Shown here: positions 15,677 to 24,848 of the stretch, piece after piece
Position numbering within the stretch: position 1 is the stretch's first letter
Layout of the letters: each line of letters starts with the position of its first letter
Assembly (NCBI RefSeq): GCF_001592365.1
Contig: NZ_BCWU01000017.1
Span: 1-64,000, forward strand
Origin: Gordonia hydrophobica NBRC 16057
GTDB taxonomy: Bacteria > Actinomycetota > Actinomycetes > Mycobacteriales > Mycobacteriaceae
Direction of reading: 5' to 3'
Length of the DNA: 64,000 bases
The notes under the pieces: model-generated
What the model was told of the DNA's origin: nothing
Databases searched by the model: none
The model's input: the letters and a program-made list of their open reading frames with translations, nothing else
Made by a program: the position numbers and the translations under genes

Positions 15677-17047
15677 TCACCCTTCGACGGCGGCCGACTC
15701 TCCTCGAGAGTCCTTGGCGAGTTCCTGCAATCCCAGGCGCGGCAGCCCGCGCCGCTCGTAGTAGTACGCGGTGCCGAGCCCGACGGCGGCACCGATCAGC
15801 AGGCCGATGATCGTCATGATCACCGCGTGCGTGAGACCGGCGGCGCCGCGCGCGTCGAAGAAGACGATGGCGCGGATGCCGACGTACACCTGGTGCAGCG
15901 GCTCGAACGACGACAGCCACGCGAAGAACTGCGGCGTCGCCTCCAGCGGGATGGTCGCTCCGGCCGACGGCAGGCCGAGGAAGACGAAGACGAACATGTT
16001 GATCAGCAGTCCGATGCCGCCGAACGCCGAGATGATCGAGAGTGCGGTGACGCCGACCGCCGAGATGGCGAGCGCGCTGTAGCCCCACAGGATCCACGGG
16101 TGGTCGATGTGCATGTCCAGGGCGGCGCCGACGCCGACGTAGGCGGTCGAGAGCACGAGGGCGGTACCGATCATGACCGCCCACTTGATGGCCAGCACCT
16201 CGATGCGGTTGAGTCCCTGCGGCTTGCGGACGACGATGCGGGGACCGATCTCCGATGCGATGAAGCCGAGCGAGCCGTCGATCAGGGTGTTGACGAGCAT
16301 CGCGCCGGTGAAGCCGCCGAGCAGGACGAGCAGAGCGAAATAGAACGCCGCGAGGCCGAGTCCGGAACCGGACGGCAGCGGCTCGAACTGCGCGTGCACG
16401 ATCTGGATCGGGGTGGCGAGGGTGACGGCGGCGGCGCCGCTGACCTGCGCGGCGGGATTCTGTTGCGCGGCACTCTGGTTGACGGCCTCGGTGATCTTGG
16501 TGCCGACGTTCTTGTTCATCTCGGCGAGCACCTCGCCGCTCAGTGAGGTGACCAGTGAACTGCCCATGGTCGCCGAACGGGGGTTGGTCCACACCGTGAT
16601 CGTCGGCTGCTCCGTCGACGTCGTCGTCAGGCTGGACTGGGCCAGCGCCATGGTCTTGGCACTGAAGTCCGCGGGCACGCGGATCGCGCCGTACAAGCGG
16701 CCGTCGCGCATCCGCTCAACCGTCTCGTCCCACGACAGATACTCGAGGTCCACCTGGTCGGGGTCGACTTTCGCGTCGACGGCGGCGGTGATCTCGTCGG
16801 CGAGATTGACGGGTTTGCCGGTGGGGTCGGTGGCCCCGGTGTCCTCGTTGACGACGGCGATCGGGAACGAGTTCAGACTCCGTATCGGATCGAGGATGCT
16901 GCTCAGGTACAGGGCGGCCATCGCCGACATGACCACCGTGACGACGATGATCGGTCCGGCCCAGAACCTCCAGGACCGGAGCGGTCGCGTCCGTTCGGTG
17001 GCCGGTGTGTCGTCGACGTCGGTGTCGACGTCGTCGAAGTCGCTCAT
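15677..17047 (-). CDS. YhgE/Pip (DUF3533-type) membrane protein
   Basis: The 456-aa protein has one N-terminal helix (FWAGPIIVVTVVMSAMAALYL), a large extracytoplasmic region with PIAVVNEDTGAT and LYGAIRVPADFSAKTMALAQ (the Pip/YhgE hallmark) and about five or six C-terminal membrane helices. The family resembles ABC-2 permeases without an ATPase and is linked to phage infection or export of envelope material in other Gram-positives; the role here is not known. ATG at 17047. It is probably monocistronic; 75 bp separate it from davB. Confidence 0.85.
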   Translation of the reverse strand: MSDFDDVDTDVDDTPATERTRPLRSWRFWAGPIIVVTVVMSAMAALYLSSILDPIRSLNSFPIAVVNEDTGATDPTGKPVNLADEITAAVDAKVDPDQVDLEYLSWDETVERMRDGRLYGAIRVPADFSAKTMALAQSSLTTTSTEQPTITVWTNPRSATMGSSLVTSLSGEVLAEMNKNVGTKITEAVNQSAAQQNPAAQVSGAAAVTLATPIQIVHAQFEPLPSGSGLGLAAFYFALLVLLGGFTGAMLVNTLIDGSLGFIASEIGPRIVVRKPQGLNRIEVLAIKWAVMIGTALVLSTAYVGVGAALDMHIDHPWILWGYSALAISAVGVTALSIISAFGGIGLLINMFVFVFLGLPSAGATIPLEATPQFFAWLSSFEPLHQVYVGIRAIVFFDARGAAGLTHAVIMTIIGLLIGAAVGLGTAYYYERRGLPRLGLQELAKDSRGESAAVEG

Positions 17048-17122
17048 GCAGGCGCTCCCCACGCTCGAGTGATGGTGACGGTTCATGGATAGCGTAATCG
17101 CGCCGCATGCGCAGTTCCGGCG

Positions 17123-18817
17123 TCAACTCACGTCCGGCAGCCGCAGCGGCCGCAGTTCCGGGAACCGGTCCCCCGGACCGGGATTGTCGGGAGCACACGC
17201 GCCGCCGAGGTGTGCCATGACGCCCCACACGGCGTTCAGCGCGGTCTGCACGGCGCCTTCGGCCCATCCGGCGGTCCACGAGATGTCGTCGCCCGCGAGG
17301 AACAGGCCCCGATGAGCGGGTTCGGCGCCGTCCTGCATGAAGTGGGTGAACAAGCGCTCCTGATACCGGTACTGGCCGGGGAGATTCGCGCGGAAGGCGC
17401 CCATGAAGTTCCGCTCGGTCTCCCACGAGACGGTCAGCGGCGGCGCGATGATGTGGCTGCGAATGTCGAGGCCGGGATAGATCTGTGCCAGTGAGCGCAG
17501 CATCAGGTCCATGCGCTCCTCGGCGTCGAGGGGCAACAGCCTGAGCGAGTCGTCGGTCCAGGTGTACGACAGGCAGAGCACCGCGGGACCGTCGTCGTCG
17601 ATCCCGGTGCCTGCGAGAGCGCCGTCCATCAAGTACACGCCGCGCGGCATTCGATCGGTGAGCGTCATGCTCATCGCCTGCCGTCCCGAAGCGGGATCGA
17701 TGTCACGCCAGAACGCACGGTCGACCAGGACGAACACTTTGCTCGACCCCATGTAATGGGTGCGCTCGATCGCGCTCCAGTGCGCGGCGCTGAACAGCGA
17801 TTCGTCGCAGCGCATGGTGCTGAGCAGCAGCCACACCGGTGCGGTGTGCACCACCGCGGCGTAGTCCGCGACGCCGCGCGCGGAGTCGGTCACGCGGATC
17901 CGGTTCCCACCGACGCGATCCATCGCGGTGACGGCGGGCAGCGGCACGCCGTCGTCGTGCAACCACGCGACGGAGGTCCCGTCGGGCCAGTGCCGGACTC
18001 CGGGGATCGGACTCGACCACAGCTGGTGGGGCAGCTGCGCGGATCCGCCGACGATCCCGCGGTGGTCGTCGTCGGCGGCGGTGGCGATCACGCGCAGCAC
18101 TTCCAGGATCGAATTCGAGAAGTCGGTGTCCCATCCGCCGGTGCCGAAGCCGACCTGCCCGAACAACTCCCGATCGGCGAACGACCGCAGGTGGGGCGAG
18201 TCGGTGAGGAATCGGTAGAAACTCGTGTCGTCGTACCGGCGGACCAGTGGGTGCCACAGGTCGGCGATCGCCGCCGGGTCACGGCTGCGGATAGCCGCGC
18301 GCAATGCGGTGATCCCGGCGCCGTGCTCCAAAGTGGACTCCCAGGCGTGGGCCACTCGACCGAAGACGGCAGGCAGGTCGGCGAGCGTGCGACCGTGAAC
18401 CGTGGCGCCTTTGAGATCGATGACGGTGTCGGGCGTGACGTCCGCCAGCGGGTTCGGAAACGGCGTCGTCGCGAGGCCCGTCTCCTCGAGATAGCCGAAC
18501 AGCGTGGTCGCCGACGGCGGGAACCTCATCGCTCCCATCTCGGCGACGCTGTCGGGGTGGCCGTCGAACGGTGTCGACCGCATCCGCCCACCGATCTGTT
18601 CGGCCTCGTAGACCACGGGGCGCAGTCCCATCCGGGCCAGCTCGTAGGCGACGACGGTTCCGGAGAGCCCGGCGCCGATCACCGCGACGGGCGTGCCGTA
18701 GGCGGTGGCCGGCACGGCGCCGATCCCGGCCGGGTGCGTGCGGAACGTGTCGTAGGGAAACGGGAAGTCGGGGCCGATCATCGACGGCGAGCCGCCGGGG
18801 CGATGCCGATCGTTCAT
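17123..18817 (-). CDS. DavB-type FAD amino-acid 2-monooxygenase (lysine or arginine)
   Basis: This 564-aa flavoprotein oxidatively decarboxylates a basic amino acid to its amide. It has GxGxxG FAD motif VIGAGLSGTVVAYELARMG with VVYEAEQIGGRMRS, and lines up nearly end to end with what I recall of Pseudomonas putida lysine 2-monooxygenase: start IGPDFPF, middle FGQVGFGTGGWDTDF and TMRCDESLFS, end LFLAGDDISWTAGWAEGAVQ and DNPGPGD. The ATG at 18817 overlaps the amidase stop by four bases. Related enzymes act on lysine, arginine, phenylalanine or tryptophan; the ureohydrolase next door makes arginine worth considering. Confidence 0.85.
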   Translation of the reverse strand: MNDRHRPGGSPSMIGPDFPFPYDTFRTHPAGIGAVPATAYGTPVAVIGAGLSGTVVAYELARMGLRPVVYEAEQIGGRMRSTPFDGHPDSVAEMGAMRFPPSATTLFGYLEETGLATTPFPNPLADVTPDTVIDLKGATVHGRTLADLPAVFGRVAHAWESTLEHGAGITALRAAIRSRDPAAIADLWHPLVRRYDDTSFYRFLTDSPHLRSFADRELFGQVGFGTGGWDTDFSNSILEVLRVIATAADDDHRGIVGGSAQLPHQLWSSPIPGVRHWPDGTSVAWLHDDGVPLPAVTAMDRVGGNRIRVTDSARGVADYAAVVHTAPVWLLLSTMRCDESLFSAAHWSAIERTHYMGSSKVFVLVDRAFWRDIDPASGRQAMSMTLTDRMPRGVYLMDGALAGTGIDDDGPAVLCLSYTWTDDSLRLLPLDAEERMDLMLRSLAQIYPGLDIRSHIIAPPLTVSWETERNFMGAFRANLPGQYRYQERLFTHFMQDGAEPAHRGLFLAGDDISWTAGWAEGAVQTALNAVWGVMAHLGGACAPDNPGPGDRFPELRPLRLPDVS

Positions 18818-19683
18818 CGCGACTCGGTGTCCCGGCGTCGGTCGAGCGCTGGTCCGTAGAGGTCGGTTCGTCGATCGCGGAGATAGGGGGTGCGTTCTCG
18901 TGCCGCGGCCAGCCGTGCCGGATCCAGATCGGTGACCAGCAGTTCCGGGGCGGCGGCCGCGCGGACGAGTTCGACGCCGTCCGGTGCGACGGTGCAACTG
19001 AGCCCGCAGTACGCGATCGGTGGGCCGCCCGCGCGTCCGGGCTCCTCCCCCGTCCGGTTCACATAGGTGACGAACAGCCCGCTCTCCATCGCACGCGCGG
19101 GCACCAGCATCGTCGCGACGTGGTCGTCGGGACGAGCCAACGCGGTCGGCACCAGGAGCCAGTCGGTTCCGGCGACGGCGTGCGCGCGGACCGCCTCGGG
19201 GAACTCGACGTCGTAGCAGATCAGGACCCCGCAGGTCAGTCCGCCGAGTGGGAACTGGACCACCAGGTCGTCACCGGGCGTGAATCGGTGATCGTCAGGC
19301 GCCGCGACGGCGTCGTGCGGCGGCCGGTACAGATGGGTCTTCCGATAGTGCGCGAGCACGTGACCGTCGGGGCCGACCACCGCGACTGCGTTGTGCAGCC
19401 GCGGTCGGTCGCCCGCGGCGTCGACCCGTTCGACGTACCCGTACGCGATGGCGATGGACGCGGACCGGGCCGCAGCGGCCATCGACGCGGCGATCGGCCC
19501 CGGCGCGGCGCCGCCCGGTCGTGGTTCGGTGACGGCCGTCTCGCGGTACCCGGTGCAGGTGAGTTCCGAGCAGACCAGGATCTGTGCGCCCGCCTTAGCG
19601 GCGTTCGTCGCGGCCAGCGCCACCTCGTCCGCCGCCGTCACGACGTCCGGTGCGGCCGGTCCCTGGAACATGGCGATCCGCAT
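18814..19683 (-). CDS. DavA-type carbon-nitrogen hydrolase (amidase)
   Basis: The 289-aa nitrilase-superfamily amidase starts MRIAMFQGP like DavA (5-aminovaleramidase). The catalytic triad is complete: Glu in LVCSELTCTGY, Lys in YRKTHLY and Cys in GVLICYDVEFPE. It would hydrolyse the omega-amide made by the coupled monooxygenase (5-aminovaleramide, or 4-guanidinobutyramide if arginine is the substrate). The last four bases overlap the davB-like start, so the two enzymes are made together. A DoxX-like membrane protein gene lies 25 bp upstream on the same strand. Confidence 0.87.
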   Translation of the reverse strand: MRIAMFQGPAAPDVVTAADEVALAATNAAKAGAQILVCSELTCTGYRETAVTEPRPGGAAPGPIAASMAAAARSASIAIAYGYVERVDAAGDRPRLHNAVAVVGPDGHVLAHYRKTHLYRPPHDAVAAPDDHRFTPGDDLVVQFPLGGLTCGVLICYDVEFPEAVRAHAVAGTDWLLVPTALARPDDHVATMLVPARAMESGLFVTYVNRTGEEPGRAGGPPIAYCGLSCTVAPDGVELVRAAAAPELLVTDLDPARLAAARERTPYLRDRRTDLYGPALDRRRDTESR

Positions 19684-19708
19684 CGGTCACCTCCGTGGTC
19701 GGCGGGCC

Positions 19709-20212
19709 CTACGCCTCGACGGCGCCGTCGACCACCGCATCGCAATCGGTGCTGCACGACCGCCGCGGGATGAGCGTGGTGATTCCCTCACCGGACAGGC
19801 CGGCGTCGATCAGCAGGCTCGCGGCGATGCCGAGCAGCCACGAGTCCTTCGCGATGCCGATTCCCTGCTCGGTGGGACGCAACGCCCCGTCGTGCATGCC
19901 CGGGGTCCGGACGTACATGGTCAACAGACCCGCACTGAACGCTGCCAGGCCTGCTCCCGCCGCCGCGGCCGGAACTATCGGTGCGAGCAGCGCGGCGCCG
20001 AGCGCGATCTCGGCGCCCGCAAGCGCCTTCCCGAATACGCCCGGGCTGACCATGCCGACCGGTGGAATGGCGCCGGCTGCCATGCCCTGCATTCCCGCGG
20101 CGCTCTCGTCGTCGAGCGCGAGTTTCCCGATGCCGGAGTTCAGGATGAAGGCGCCTGCGGCGATCCGGACCGGGGCGCGTCGGAGGTTCGCAGCGCTAGG
20201 CATGAGTTTCAT
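19709..20212 (-). CDS. DoxX-like small membrane protein
   Basis: The 167-aa protein has about four hydrophobic segments (for example AGAFILNSGIGKL, VFGKALAGAEIALGAALLAP, AGLAAFSAGLLTMYV and WLLGIAASLLIDAGL) in DoxX-like spacing and a Cys pair (CSTDC) at the end. ATG 20212 follows GGAAG; ATG 20203 is an alternative. It is the first gene of the likely operon with the amidase and monooxygenase, so it might act in membrane redox or transport, but this is only context. Confidence 0.65.
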   Translation of the reverse strand: MKLMPSAANLRRAPVRIAAGAFILNSGIGKLALDDESAAGMQGMAAGAIPPVGMVSPGVFGKALAGAEIALGAALLAPIVPAAAAGAGLAAFSAGLLTMYVRTPGMHDGALRPTEQGIGIAKDSWLLGIAASLLIDAGLSGEGITTLIPRRSCSTDCDAVVDGAVEA

Positions 20213-20385
20213 TGGTACTTCCTCGATTCCAGTCAACGGTGAGTTCGGGCGGATGAGGCCGCATCCACAACAGTAGACCGCGCACAGCAGGGGCGGGTCT
20301 CGATGGAGGCCGCCCTTTCGCCGACGCCGAGACCGTCGCACGGGCAGAATCGAGAATGCAGGTTCTCAGCCAGGAGGTCACCGCG

Positions 20386-21345
20386 ATGTCCGATCCCGAA
20401 GAGCCACTCGGGCCCGTCGACGCGACTCGGATCCCGCGGTTCGCCGGTCCGGCGACCTTCGCGCGCCTGCCTCGCATCGATGAGGTCCCCGTCGGCGCCC
20501 GCGCCGGTGGGATCGCCGTCCTCGGCATGCCGTTCGACGCAGGCACCTCGTACCGACCCGGAGCTCGATTCGGCCCCGGCCACATCCGGGCGTCGTCGCG
20601 GTTGCTGAGGCCGTTCCACCCGGCGCTGGCCGTGGCACCGTTCGAGGCGAAGCAGGTGGTCGACGCCGGTGACCTCGCGCTGAACCCCTTCGACATCGAG
20701 GAGGCGCTCGCGAGCATCGAAACCGGTGTCGCCGCATTGCGGTCCGAGGGGCTGCGGGTGGTGTCGCTGGGCGGTGATCACACGGTCGCACTGCCGGTGC
20801 TGCGTGCGATCTCCGACGAGGTCGGCCCCGTCGCCGTGGTGCATTTCGATGCGCACCTGGACACCTGGGACACGTATTTCGGCGCACCGTACACGCACGG
20901 CACCCCGTTCCGGCGCGCCAGCGAGGAGGGGCTCCTGGACCTGCACCGCTGTGTCCACATCGGCACCCGCGGGCCGCTGTACTCCGCGCACGACCTGCAC
21001 GACGATGCCGTTCTCGGATTCCAGGTCGTCACCGCCGACGCCTACGAGATACGCGGCGTGGCCGGTGTGGTGGAGACGGTGCGACGTCGGCTGGGCGACG
21101 CGCCGGTCTACGTGTCGGTGGACGTCGACGTCCTGGATCCGGCGTTCGCCCCGGGGACCGGAACCCCGGAAGCGGGCGGGCTCACATCGCGCGAACTGCT
21201 GGGCACACTGCGGGCCCTGGCAGATCGTGACCTGCTCGGGGCCGACGTCGTCGAGGTCTCGCCCGCCTACGACCACGCCGAGATCACCGGCATCGCCGCC
21301 GCCCACATCGTCTACGAACTGCTCGCGGTGATGGCGTCCCGGTAG
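20386..21345 (+). CDS. Ureohydrolase (agmatinase/guanidinobutyrase family)
   Basis: The 319-aa arginase-superfamily enzyme has all Mn-binding motifs: [22 protein letters not shown] (DAHxD), [22 protein letters not shown] (D-x-D and the downstream Glu). [19 protein letters not shown] is the insertion typical of agmatinase/guanidinobutyrase rather than arginase. It removes urea from a guanidino compound. CAGGAGGT at 20371-20378 fixes the ATG at 20386. It is transcribed divergently from the amidase/monooxygenase operon, 173 bp away, and would release urea plus GABA if the substrate is 4-guanidinobutyrate. Confidence 0.9.
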   Translation: MSDPEEPLGPVDATRIPRFAGPATFARLPRIDEVPVGARAGGIAVLGMPFDAGTSYRPGARFGPGHIRASSRLLRPFHPALAVAPFEAKQVVDAGDLALNPFDIEEALASIETGVAALRSEGLRVVSLGGDHTVALPVLRAISDEVGPVAVVHFDAHLDTWDTYFGAPYTHGTPFRRASEEGLLDLHRCVHIGTRGPLYSAHDLHDDAVLGFQVVTADAYEIRGVAGVVETVRRRLGDAPVYVSVDVDVLDPAFAPGTGTPEAGGLTSRELLGTLRALADRDLLGADVVEVSPAYDHAEITGIAAAHIVYELLAVMASR

Positions 21346-21371
21346 CGGCTTGTCGTGTCGGGTCGTCGGCG

Positions 21372-22139
21372 TCAGGTGAAGTTGGCCTGACCGCCGTCGA
21401 GCGGGATCGTCGCACCGGTGAGGTAGCGAAACTCCGGTCCGCACAGGGCGGCGACGGCGACGCCGATGTCGTCACGGCATTCGCCGATACGACGCAGCGG
21501 AATGGTCTGAAAGAACGCGGCTGCCTCGTCCGGGTTGGCCTCCATCCACCACGCCAGACCCGCCGACTCGGCATGCGGCGCCACGGTCAGCGCCCGGATT
21601 CCGTCGACTCCCCACTCGGCGGCCGCCGCCCGGGTCAGCGACACGATCGCACTCTTGACGGCGGCGTAGGCGCCGTAGCCGGCCATGTCCCAGCGCTTGG
21701 TGGTTGAGCTGGTGAGATTGATGATCATGGCGTCGCCGGATGCCTTGAGGTGCGGGTGACACGCCTTCATGAAGCGAAACGTGGCCAACGGCCCAGAGGA
21801 GAAGCCGGTCTGGAATCGGTCGTCGGTGACCTCCAGCAGCGCGCCGAGCGGCACCTGTTGAGCGTTGTTGACGAGGATGTCGATGCGGCCCCACCGCTGG
21901 GCCACCGCCTCGACGATGGCGGCGATCGCGTCGACGTCCTTGACATCGCCGACGAATGTCCCGCAGCGCCCGCCCTCCTCCTCGATCAACGCCTTCGTGG
22001 CGTCGAGTTTGCTCGCGGTGCGGCCCACGACGGCGACGGTCGCGCCGCGCGCCGCCAGTGCGCGTGCGATGCCCTGGCCGACTCCTTGGCCTCCACCCGT
22101 GACGATTGCGACTCGGTCGGCCAACATCTTCGTGTCCAT
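21372..22139 (-). CDS. Short-chain dehydrogenase/reductase
   Basis: The 255-aa classical SDR has TGGGQGVGQGIA (cofactor motif), NNAQ in place of the usual NNAG, Ser in NLTSSTTK and active site YGAYAAVKSA, ending ATIPLDGGQANFT. It probably uses NAD(P) with an unknown substrate. It converges with the ureohydrolase gene (26 bp apart) and is divergent from bluB. Confidence 0.9.
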   Translation of the reverse strand: MDTKMLADRVAIVTGGGQGVGQGIARALAARGATVAVVGRTASKLDATKALIEEEGGRCGTFVGDVKDVDAIAAIVEAVAQRWGRIDILVNNAQQVPLGALLEVTDDRFQTGFSSGPLATFRFMKACHPHLKASGDAMIINLTSSTTKRWDMAGYGAYAAVKSAIVSLTRAAAAEWGVDGIRALTVAPHAESAGLAWWMEANPDEAAAFFQTIPLRRIGECRDDIGVAVAALCGPEFRYLTGATIPLDGGQANFT

Positions 22140-22314
22140 GCTGTGCAGCGTTCCAGGAGTCGATCGGCCCGACGCCGTTTTCGGGCCGTCTCAAGCGATT
22201 CGGCACAGCGTTGATCCTGCGGGCCCCGCGCCGGCTGCCGGGGACGCCGCCCGCGCGCCGGATAGGATGGGGCGGCGATGAGGGGCAGGCGATGAGAACG
22301 GGGCGGGGAGAACG

Positions 22315-22959
22315 GTGAGCGACGTGCAAGGGCATTTCGGAAGCGCCTTCGTCGCCGAGTTCGATGAACTCCTCCGGTGGCGTCGCGATGTCCGGCACTT
22401 CAGGACCGATCCGGTCGACGACGCCGTGGTCGCCGACATCCTGCGATCGGCGGAACTGTCGCCGTCGGTCGGAAACAGTCAGCCGTGGCGGTGGGTCGAC
22501 GTCCGTTCGGCGGCACCGCGCGCCGTGGTGAAGCAGACGTTCGCCCGCTGCAACGCCGACGCCCTGCAGGGATATCGCGGCGAACGTGCTCAGAAGTACC
22601 TGTCGCTGAAGCTGGCCGGGCTCGACCAGGCCCCGATCCACCTGGCGGTGTTCTGCGAGGGCGGCACCGCGCAGGGGCACGGCCTCGGCCGCCAGACCAT
22701 GCCCGAGACCCTCGCCTACTCGGTGGTGACGGCCGTCGGCAGTCTGTGGTTGGCGGCTCGAGCCCGCGGAGTGGGCGTCGGCTGGATCTCGATCATGGAA
22801 CCGGACGACGTCTGCGCGGCCCTCGACGTCCCCGACGACTGGCTGCTCGTCGCGTATCTCTGTCTCGGCTATCCGGTCGAGGAAACGTCGACGCCCGAAT
22901 TGGAGCGGGAGGGCTGGCAGGCCCGCACCGATCCCCGCGCCCGCTACCTGGTGCGCTGA
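22315..22959 (+). CDS. bluB: 5,6-dimethylbenzimidazole synthase
   Basis: The 214-aa nitroreductase-fold flavoenzyme breaks FMNH2 down to 5,6-dimethylbenzimidazole, the lower ligand of cobalamin. BluB hallmarks are visible: LLRWRRDVRHFRTD at the N-terminus, AELSPSVGNSQPWRWV, YLSLKLAGLDQAPIHLAVF and GVGVGWISIM, with the C-terminal LCLGYPVEE. The GTG at 22315 follows GGGGAGAAC; a TAGGAT at 22263-22268 is a possible -10. No cobalamin riboswitch fold was recognised upstream. It is separated from any cobalamin cluster in this window. Confidence 0.9.
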   Translation: MSDVQGHFGSAFVAEFDELLRWRRDVRHFRTDPVDDAVVADILRSAELSPSVGNSQPWRWVDVRSAAPRAVVKQTFARCNADALQGYRGERAQKYLSLKLAGLDQAPIHLAVFCEGGTAQGHGLGRQTMPETLAYSVVTAVGSLWLAARARGVGVGWISIMEPDDVCAALDVPDDWLLVAYLCLGYPVEETSTPELEREGWQARTDPRARYLVR

Positions 22960-22996
22960 CCGAGAGACGGGGAACACCGCCTTCCGCGACCCGGCG

Positions 22997-23767
22997 TCAG
23001 CCGCGGGCGCGTCCCCACCGCCAGTAGCCGGAGAACACGATCCGGTCGGGACGAACGCCGCGGTCGACGACGAGATGCCGCCGCACCGTCGCGGTGACGC
23101 CCTGTTCTCCGCACACCCACGCGGCGTTCACGTCGCTCGGTATCGGAGCCCGCCGCACGGCGTCGACCAACGCCGCCCCGGGCAGGCCCGCGCCGCGCGT
23201 GACCCACGTCTGTGAGGCGCAGTCGCCGAGCGGAAGCGCGTCGGCGGTCGATTCGGTCTCGACGATCACGTGCAGGCGCGCCCCGGCCGCCGCCGTCTCG
23301 ACGATCCGTGCCATGGCAGGAAGTGCCGTCTCGTCGCCGATCACCCACGTGACACCCCTGGCCGCACCGGCGAAGAGTGCGGCGCCCTCGACCACTCCGA
23401 GAGTCGTGCCGGCGACGGCGTGGGTGGCGAACCGGCTGCCGGGCCCGGTGTCACCGTGCAGAATCACGTCGACGTCGATCTCACTCGACTCCGCGCGGTG
23501 GTTCCGCACCGTGTACCAGCGCAGGTCCGGGCGTCGATCGTCGGGCAGCGCCGCGACGGCCGCCCGAATGTTCGCGTGGATCCCGTGCTCGGGCAGCGCG
23601 ACGAGGTGTCCGGGACGCTGCGGCATCAACAGCCCGAGGTACTCATCGGGTCCGGACGGCAGCAGTCCCGCGAGTTCCGGTGCGGAAAGAGTGAGCCTTC
23701 GCATCCGCGGTGTGAGATCGCGGACGGCGGTCACCACAGCCCGGTACGCCGGACGGCGCTCATCCAC
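22997..23767 (-). CDS. Siderophore-interacting (ferric-siderophore reductase) protein
   Basis: The 256-aa SIP/ViuB-type flavoreductase has FAD-binding RWYTVRN (RxYT), RFATHAVAGTTLGV for the flavin phosphate, the NAD(P)-binding region VTWVIGDETALPAMARI and the C-terminal YWRWGRARG. It reduces Fe(III)-siderophore in the cytoplasm to release iron. The GTG at 23767 overlaps the end of the upstream permease by eight bases, so it is the third gene of an iron-regulated operon (permease, permease, reductase). Confidence 0.9.
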   Translation of the reverse strand: MDERRPAYRAVVTAVRDLTPRMRRLTLSAPELAGLLPSGPDEYLGLLMPQRPGHLVALPEHGIHANIRAAVAALPDDRRPDLRWYTVRNHRAESSEIDVDVILHGDTGPGSRFATHAVAGTTLGVVEGAALFAGAARGVTWVIGDETALPAMARIVETAAAGARLHVIVETESTADALPLGDCASQTWVTRGAGLPGAALVDAVRRAPIPSDVNAAWVCGEQGVTATVRRHLVVDRGVRPDRIVFSGYWRWGRARG

Positions 23768-24848
23768 GACGACCGCCTTCTCGGACGAGGATCCACAGGA
23801 AGAAGGCGCCGCCGACCGAGATGGTGACGGCACCGACCGGGATCGGGACTCCGAACGCGTACAGCGCGATCAGATCCGCGCTCGCCAGGAGCACCGCGCC
23901 CGTCAGCGCCGATGCGACGAAACTGCTCTGTCGGCAAAGACTGCGGGCGATGTGCGGCGCCACCAACGCGACGAACGCGATGGGACCGCCCACGGCGACG
24001 CCCGCGGCGACCAGGACGGTCGCGGCGGTGACCAGAACCCAGCGTTGGCGGGTGATCGAGACGCCGAGCGACGTGGCCGTCGCGTCGCCGAGGTCGGCGA
24101 TCCTGGTCCCCGGCCCCACGGCGACGAGCACGGCTGTCACCAGCATCAGAACGAGGCCGACCGGTGCGAGGTCGCTCCAGGTCGCGCCCTGCAGCGAACC
24201 GATCAGCCAGGTCTGGGCGGTGACCGCACTCGCGACGAAGACCTGCGTGAGGATGTAGTCGACGATCGCGGTGCCGATCGCCGCGACGGCGACGCCCACC
24301 AAGACGAGTTGAACGCCGTGCAACCCGGTGCGGATGGTCAGCACCATGATCAGAGCCGCGGCCGCGATGGCGCCGATCGCGGCGCCGACAGCGGCCTGTT
24401 CGAGCGAGCCGCGCAGCACGACGAGGACGATGACGGCGCCGACGGAAGCGCCGTTGCTGACGCCGAGGATGTCGGGGCTGGCGAGTGGATTGCGGGTGAG
24501 GTTCTGAAAGATCGCTCCGGCGACGGCGAGTGCCGCACCGACCGTCATCGCGACCAGCGCCCGCGGCATGCGACGCTCCATCACGAAGAACTCGGCGAGT
24601 CGGCTGGGCGGTCGACCCGCGAGCGTGTTCACCAGATCGGGAACCGTGACGGTGAAGTCCCCGAGAAGCAACGACGCGATGAACAGGCCGACCAGTGCCG
24701 CAGTCAGCACCACGACCACCGTCAGCGTCCGCCGACTGTACCGATGCGACCAGCGTCGGCCGGAGCCGACGAGTACGCGGTCATCGCTGGTCAACGCATG
24801 CTCGGGAGCCTTCAGGATGCGGATTCCCAGACGCGTCCGGTCGGTCAT
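23760..24848 (-). CDS. Iron-siderophore ABC permease (FecCD family), second subunit
   Basis: The 362-aa permease has about nine to ten helices and FecCD motifs: RMPRALVAMTVGAALAVAGA, FQNLTRNPLASPDILGVSNGASVGAV, VAAIGTAIVDYI and PHIARSL near the C-terminus (GPIAFVALVAPHIAR). It forms the channel with the partner at 24845. The ATG at 24848 overlaps the partner stop by four bases; the preceding 46 codons open upstream are shadow. Confidence 0.92.
   Translation of the reverse strand: MTDRTRLGIRILKAPEHALTSDDRVLVGSGRRWSHRYSRRTLTVVVVLTAALVGLFIASLLLGDFTVTVPDLVNTLAGRPPSRLAEFFVMERRMPRALVAMTVGAALAVAGAIFQNLTRNPLASPDILGVSNGASVGAVIVLVVLRGSLEQAAVGAAIGAIAAAALIMVLTIRTGLHGVQLVLVGVAVAAIGTAIVDYILTQVFVASAVTAQTWLIGSLQGATWSDLAPVGLVLMLVTAVLVAVGPGTRIADLGDATATSLGVSITRQRWVLVTAATVLVAAGVAVGGPIAFVALVAPHIARSLCRQSSFVASALTGAVLLASADLIALYAFGVPIPVGAVTISVGGAFFLWILVREGGRRG

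Noticed and set aside
15677-17047. YhgE/Pip protein as ABC-2 transporter permease
   Set aside because: No ATPase gene is linked, and the large extracytoplasmic domain with PIAVVNEDTG is specific to YhgE/Pip.
22140-22314. Cobalamin riboswitch upstream of bluB
   Set aside because: No B12-box-like sequence (GCCACTG) or the expected length of leader is present.
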